Of a stretch of DNA of 64,000 nt, positions 60,317 to 64,000 are shown in pieces. The notes beneath the pieces are model-generated. The model made no database searches and was not told where the DNA came from. It saw only the letters and a program-made list of their open reading frames with translations. Each line of letters starts with the position of its first letter. Position 1 is the stretch's first letter. The position numbers were made by a program, and so were the translations under genes. The stretch is from Argentina anserina (taxonomy: Eukaryota; Streptophyta; Magnoliopsida; Rosales; Rosaceae): the NCBI RefSeq assembly GCF_933775445.1, contig NC_065876.1:27218001-27282000 (forward strand), given 5' to 3'.

Positions 60317-60909
60317 GTTTTAGTGCTTCACTCCCTCAAGGCTACCCACATTCAATTATAACTACCGATTGAAGTTTGAGTGAGATTGTTCTACAAAAAG
60401 CCAAGCCACGGTTGAAACCTACGGGCTAGAGCAAGAGGGGGTTTCACTCCTTCATCTCTTTCACTTTGGGTAAATCTCTCTCTGTCCTCAGATCTTTTCT
60501 TCTATCTCTTCTCCTTCTCTGTGCGGCCCTTCGATACTTCCTCTACTGAATGTGTATAAATACATTGCCTCTCTTTCTCTCTCAAGGATGGAAGTAGTTT
60601 TGCAATAGAGAAATCTGCGGTGAGATATGACTACTTGAAGATCTAGCTTGCCTTTTAACATTTCCTTGATGCCTTTGTGGCGTAATGAATCTCTTAAATT
60701 TTTTGCCTATAAAAGTAATGTTGTTGTTTTTGGATGTGTATATAAATGGCTTATTTTTTTATGAGTCTGACAAAAAATTAATGTATATGTTAGATTTTTA
60801 TTTTTAAGTGTGAGGAATATATTATTTAATTTTTTAAAATTTTAATTAGAATGTATGTCGTTAGAATTTCAAAAGATAATACACACGCGTGAACACGGCC
60901 TTTCAACAA
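60317..60909. other. Intergenic, leader-like CT-rich stretch
   Basis: CT-rich sequence at 60470-60600 resembles a plant 5' leader, but no coding exon follows. No gene can be supported. Confidence 0.4.
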
Positions 60910-61103
60910 GCTCATGCGTGTGGGTAGGAAGGTTAGTTACATATAAGACCAATTCATGACTCATGTTTTTTAAATAAGGACACCAAAACATTTTTACCCA
61001 TATAAGCGCTCACGCGTGCGGGTAGGAAGGTTAGTTACATATAAGACCAATTCATGATTCATGTTTTTAGATAAGGACACCAAAACATTTTTACCCATAT
61101 AAG
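60910..61103. repeat. Tandem duplication, 98-bp unit
   Basis: Two adjacent copies start GCTCATGCGTGTGGGTAGG (60910) and GCTCACGCGTGCGGGTAGG (61008). The rest is nearly identical: TTAGTTACATATAAGACC, AAGGACACCAAAACA and TTTTTACCCATATAAG. Confidence 0.9.
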
Positions 61104-61385
61104 TCATTTTATCATTAAAAACTCTCATTTTAGATATAAAGTTGAACAAAATTACAAACTGTCACTATATTTCAAAAAACACCAAAACCACCACTCTCAT
61201 CTCCGGCAAAGTCTCCAGCTGATCTTCAGTGAGGTCCGACGAGTCCCAGCTGTCTTTGGTCAAACTTTGGCTGGTCTCAACTTTTCCGACCACACTCTGG
61301 CGACTTCCTGCCAGTTCCAACAAGGTCTCCAATGACTTCCGATAACTTTTTTGTCAAACTCCGGTGATGTAAAAGATACCACCAC

Positions 61386-62160
61386 AAACACTGAAAGCTA
61401 CTATCATAAACAACAAAAGCTACTACCATGATTTTTTCGACGACCTCCGGCAAGGTTTGAAAAGCTACTACTAAACAGATAATAAGCTATTATCGTACCA
61501 AGCAAAAGCGACTATCGTTGTCATTAAAAGCTACTACCAACGATAAACAAAGCTACTATGAATGTCTACCAAAACTATTATCAATGAGAAACAAAACTAC
61601 TATTAAATTGTCCAAGTGAATAAAAGTTACTACCGTGCATAGAAAAAAATACTATCACTGCCATTTAAAGCTACTAACATACAAAGTTATAGCTACTATC
61701 ACCAACATCACTATCATTGTCAAACAAAGTTATTACTAATCACAAATAAAGCTACTACGAAACAAAAGGAACTACCAAGTAATACAATAGCTATTAGCAA
61801 GAAGAACAAAAGCTACTGTGGCTAACAACAAAAGCTATTGTCTTCGGCAATGAAAGCCACTATAAATCATATTAGAAGCAACTATAAATCAAAACAAATG
61901 GTACTGTCACCAACAACAAAAGCTACAGTCAGCAGTAACAATAGCTACTAGCAAGCAGCAAAAAAGGTACTACGATACAAACAAAAGCTACTATCAATTA
62001 AAACAAAAGTTACAATCATTTGCAACAAAAGCTCCTGAAAAATACTATACTTATATTCTGATTAATATTTTTCAGAGATGTGTTGAAAAGTTACTACCGC
62101 AATTTTGAAAATATACTTTCACTTAATAAGAAAGACACTAGCATAGCTCTAAATAGCTAC
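61386..62160. repeat. Degenerate minisatellite based on AAAGCTACTA
   Basis: The core AAAGCTACTA, or close variants (AAAACTATTA, AAAGTTACTAC), recurs throughout this stretch, separated by short variable spacers often containing AACAA. Spacing is irregular, roughly 15-40 bp. No open frame crosses it in any convincing way. Confidence 0.8.
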
Positions 62161-63059
62161 TGCCGCTGAGTTTGGTCTCTGTCGTTGGCTGCCCGGAGCT
62201 CCACGCCTCCATCTCTACACACAGCCACTCCCTCGCCTTTGTCCCTTGTTTTTGCCGGATCTATCCAAGGTCTCTCTCTTCTTCACTGTTCATGTCTGCA
62301 CCAAAAACAAATACTAGCTAGCCTCAAGATCTGGATATGATCTAGGTTGATTAGTTGTTGGACTTGGTGGGGTGTGGATCGTGGAGCGAGGGTTGTGGTG
62401 CGACGAACTTGGGGGATAATTGACAGAGGAGCAACCGGAGGGTCAGCAGACAGACGAAAGAGGTTGGATCGGCGACGAAGAAATAAGGCAACAAAGTAGG
62501 AAACGCCAGCGTTTGGATTTTAGAGAGAGACGGTCAGCGTTGTCGTTGAGATAGGTCAATGTCGGCAAGTGTTGTCAAGGCGCTGGATCTCAGACCATAT
62601 CTGGAATGTCGGGGACAGAGTAATCAAGCAAGCAAACAAATGGCAGGGTACCATTTGAACACTCGCCAAACTAAACCTGTGAAAGAGATTTAGCAAACAA
62701 GATAAACAACTTAAAACAATTCCGCGAAACAAGTGTCACCAACTCAAGGTTTCGCTTCTCTACAAGGCTCCTAGCTCCAGAAACATGAATGAAAACCTGC
62801 AAAAGACTATTGTAGGGGATGAGCGTTGTCCTCATTTTCCCAATAAGAGTCAGCCGCCCATATAGTTTTGAAAACAGGTAAGAATATAAATAGTTTTCAT
62901 AAAACGTTGAGAATAGGTTCTTTGGATATCCGTAGAAAACCATTCAAAACTATACAAGGTTGGGAAATAAATCAAATCATGCTAAAACATTAGGGTAACC
63001 TTTTTGGTAGGATAGTGGTAGATAATACATAAATGCACGACCGATCATAGCGACTTATG
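62161..63059. other. Non-coding, possible old transposon interior
   Basis: More GC-rich than its surroundings at 62180-62600. The open frame 62671..62943 on the minus strand shows no recognisable domain. Nothing firm can be called. Confidence 0.35.
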
Positions 63060-63140
63060 AGGTCAAACTGGTGACTTCAAAAGTCGAGGTCAAACTGGTG
63101 ACTTCAAAAGTCGAGGTCAAACTGGTGACTTCAAAAGTCG
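63060..63140. repeat. Perfect tandem repeat, 27 bp x 3
   Basis: Three exact copies of a 27-bp unit beginning AGGTCAAACTGGTGACTTC and ending AAAAGTCG, followed by a diverging fourth start (AGGCCAAC). Confidence 0.95.
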
Positions 63141-63820
63141 AGGCCAACCGCCTTTGTTGCAACAACAAATGAGTGAGAGTGTCTATTATACTAGAATGCC
63201 CTAAACACATTGTATAAGATGTATCCAACTCTCAAACTTGCCCGTGACATCAAAGTGTTGTAAACGGGGGTAAGAGATAATAAAACAGGACATTGCCCCT
63301 CTTGAGGTTTACAGTTATCGACACCGAGGGATTGTCGGACTCTCGGGCACCATTCACTCTTAGGTTTTTCACACTCGCAAATCTCACGAACTAATCTTAC
63401 AAAATTTGTCTAGCCTCGCGTTTTCACAACATTTAATGCATATCATAAATCATCAACAAGGCATAGACTATGAACTTAAAATTTGGCCAAAACTATATGG
63501 AGGGTTAGTTCCCCTACCTGGATTGACGTGCAGAATCCGGAAACCCCATATCCAAAACGTAAGCTCCAAGTGCTAAGCAATCCTCAAAATGTCTCAACGT
63601 CTTGAGCATTGACTTTGAGTTCCATAATTTGTAGCATTGATCAACTAGTATATATTACTTAATAAATTCTTGTAATTATTGAGTAGTATGTACTTTGCGT
63701 GATATGATATGCATAAACTCGAATAATTATATTATTTGAATTTATTATATCATTTTGCGTTATGAATCAATTATCTAAAGATCTCAATGAGTAAAGATCA
63801 TGATTGGTCAAAGTCAACTT

Positions 63821-64000
63821 TTGGTAAATCTCCTGGTCAAATCAGGAATGACTTAGTCAACTCAAAGTCAATAAATCCAAGTCTAAGCTCCAGAATTTCA
63901 ATAAGAATAATACGTAACCTTTGTCTAGCTTGTCTGGAAGAGTTGAACATTGACTTTGAGTTAACTAAGTCAGTCCTGATTTGACCAAGAGATTGACCAA
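63821..64000. repeat. Inverted repeat, cut by window end
   Basis: The left arm (63821..63874) contains CTCCTGGTCAAATCAGGAAT then GACTTAGTCAACTCAAAGTC. The right arm (63948..64000) is its reverse complement with a few changes. Both arms are rich in TTGAC/GTCAA. It may be a MITE. The outer right end may lie beyond the window. Confidence 0.75.

Noticed and set aside
60000..60372. 107- and 108-residue plus-strand open frames
   Set aside because: They fall across the right end of the solo LTR at 60316 and are composed of GC-rich LTR sequence.

Overview
This is nuclear DNA from a flowering plant. The genes contain introns with GT-AG borders, and the proteins are plant-specific or plant-like: cryptochrome 1, R2R3-MYB, NAC, ZYP1. 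The space between genes holds plant LTR retrotransposons, Mutator-like, hAT and CACTA elements, MITEs and AT-rich or CT/GA microsatellites. It is a eudicot. The transposon mix and protein style would fit Rosaceae, but the sequence alone does not prove this.

Layout. 0-13 kb: CRY1 blue-light receptor (minus), Mediator subunit MED18 (plus) and an R2R3-MYB resembling suberin regulators (minus), with a decayed hAT-type MITE between CRY1 and MED18. 13.8-25.2 kb: a transposon cluster with a Mutator-type MITE, a solo LTR, a truncated autonomous hAT with a broken BED-zinc-finger transposase, a 257-270 bp tandem repeat, a 3.4 kb Mutator-like element, and a small TRIM-like retroelement with a tRNA-Met primer site. 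Nested inside the Mutator-like element is a palindromic LTR insertion. 25.7-48.1 kb: the gene-rich core, with a DTM1-like signal-peptidase-related membrane protein (plus), TRM112 (plus), a TMEM135/Tim17-like membrane protein (minus), a BTL3-like mitochondrial-type carrier (minus), the synaptonemal-complex protein ZYP1 (plus, 18 coding exons, 873 aa) and a divergent single-exon NAC factor (minus). 48.6-60.3 kb: long solo LTRs of one Gypsy-like group (one nested in another), a gag remnant, two decayed ZYP1 fragments and a small unrecognised membrane-protein gene. 60.3-64 kb: no gene; tandem repeats, a degenerate minisatellite and an inverted repeat cut by the window end.

The genes do not form a pathway. 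TRM112 and ZYP1 lie near each other here; in Arabidopsis the TRM112 gene SMO2 (At1g22270) lies between ZYP1a and ZYP1b, so this is probably old microsynteny.

The most unusual items are: (1) the palindromic LTR insertion at 20424-22992, whose two ends are the same LTR terminus in opposite orientation and which has a perfect 5-bp target duplication; (2) two broken ZYP1 fragments 8-10 kb downstream of intact ZYP1, one with three separate 4-bp insertions and a templated filler; (3) a hAT MITE that split what looks like a first coding exon exactly at its start codon; (4) a probable GC-AG intron in the TMEM135-like gene. No new multi-gene system is evident. All exon borders were worked out by eye and checked for reading phase.
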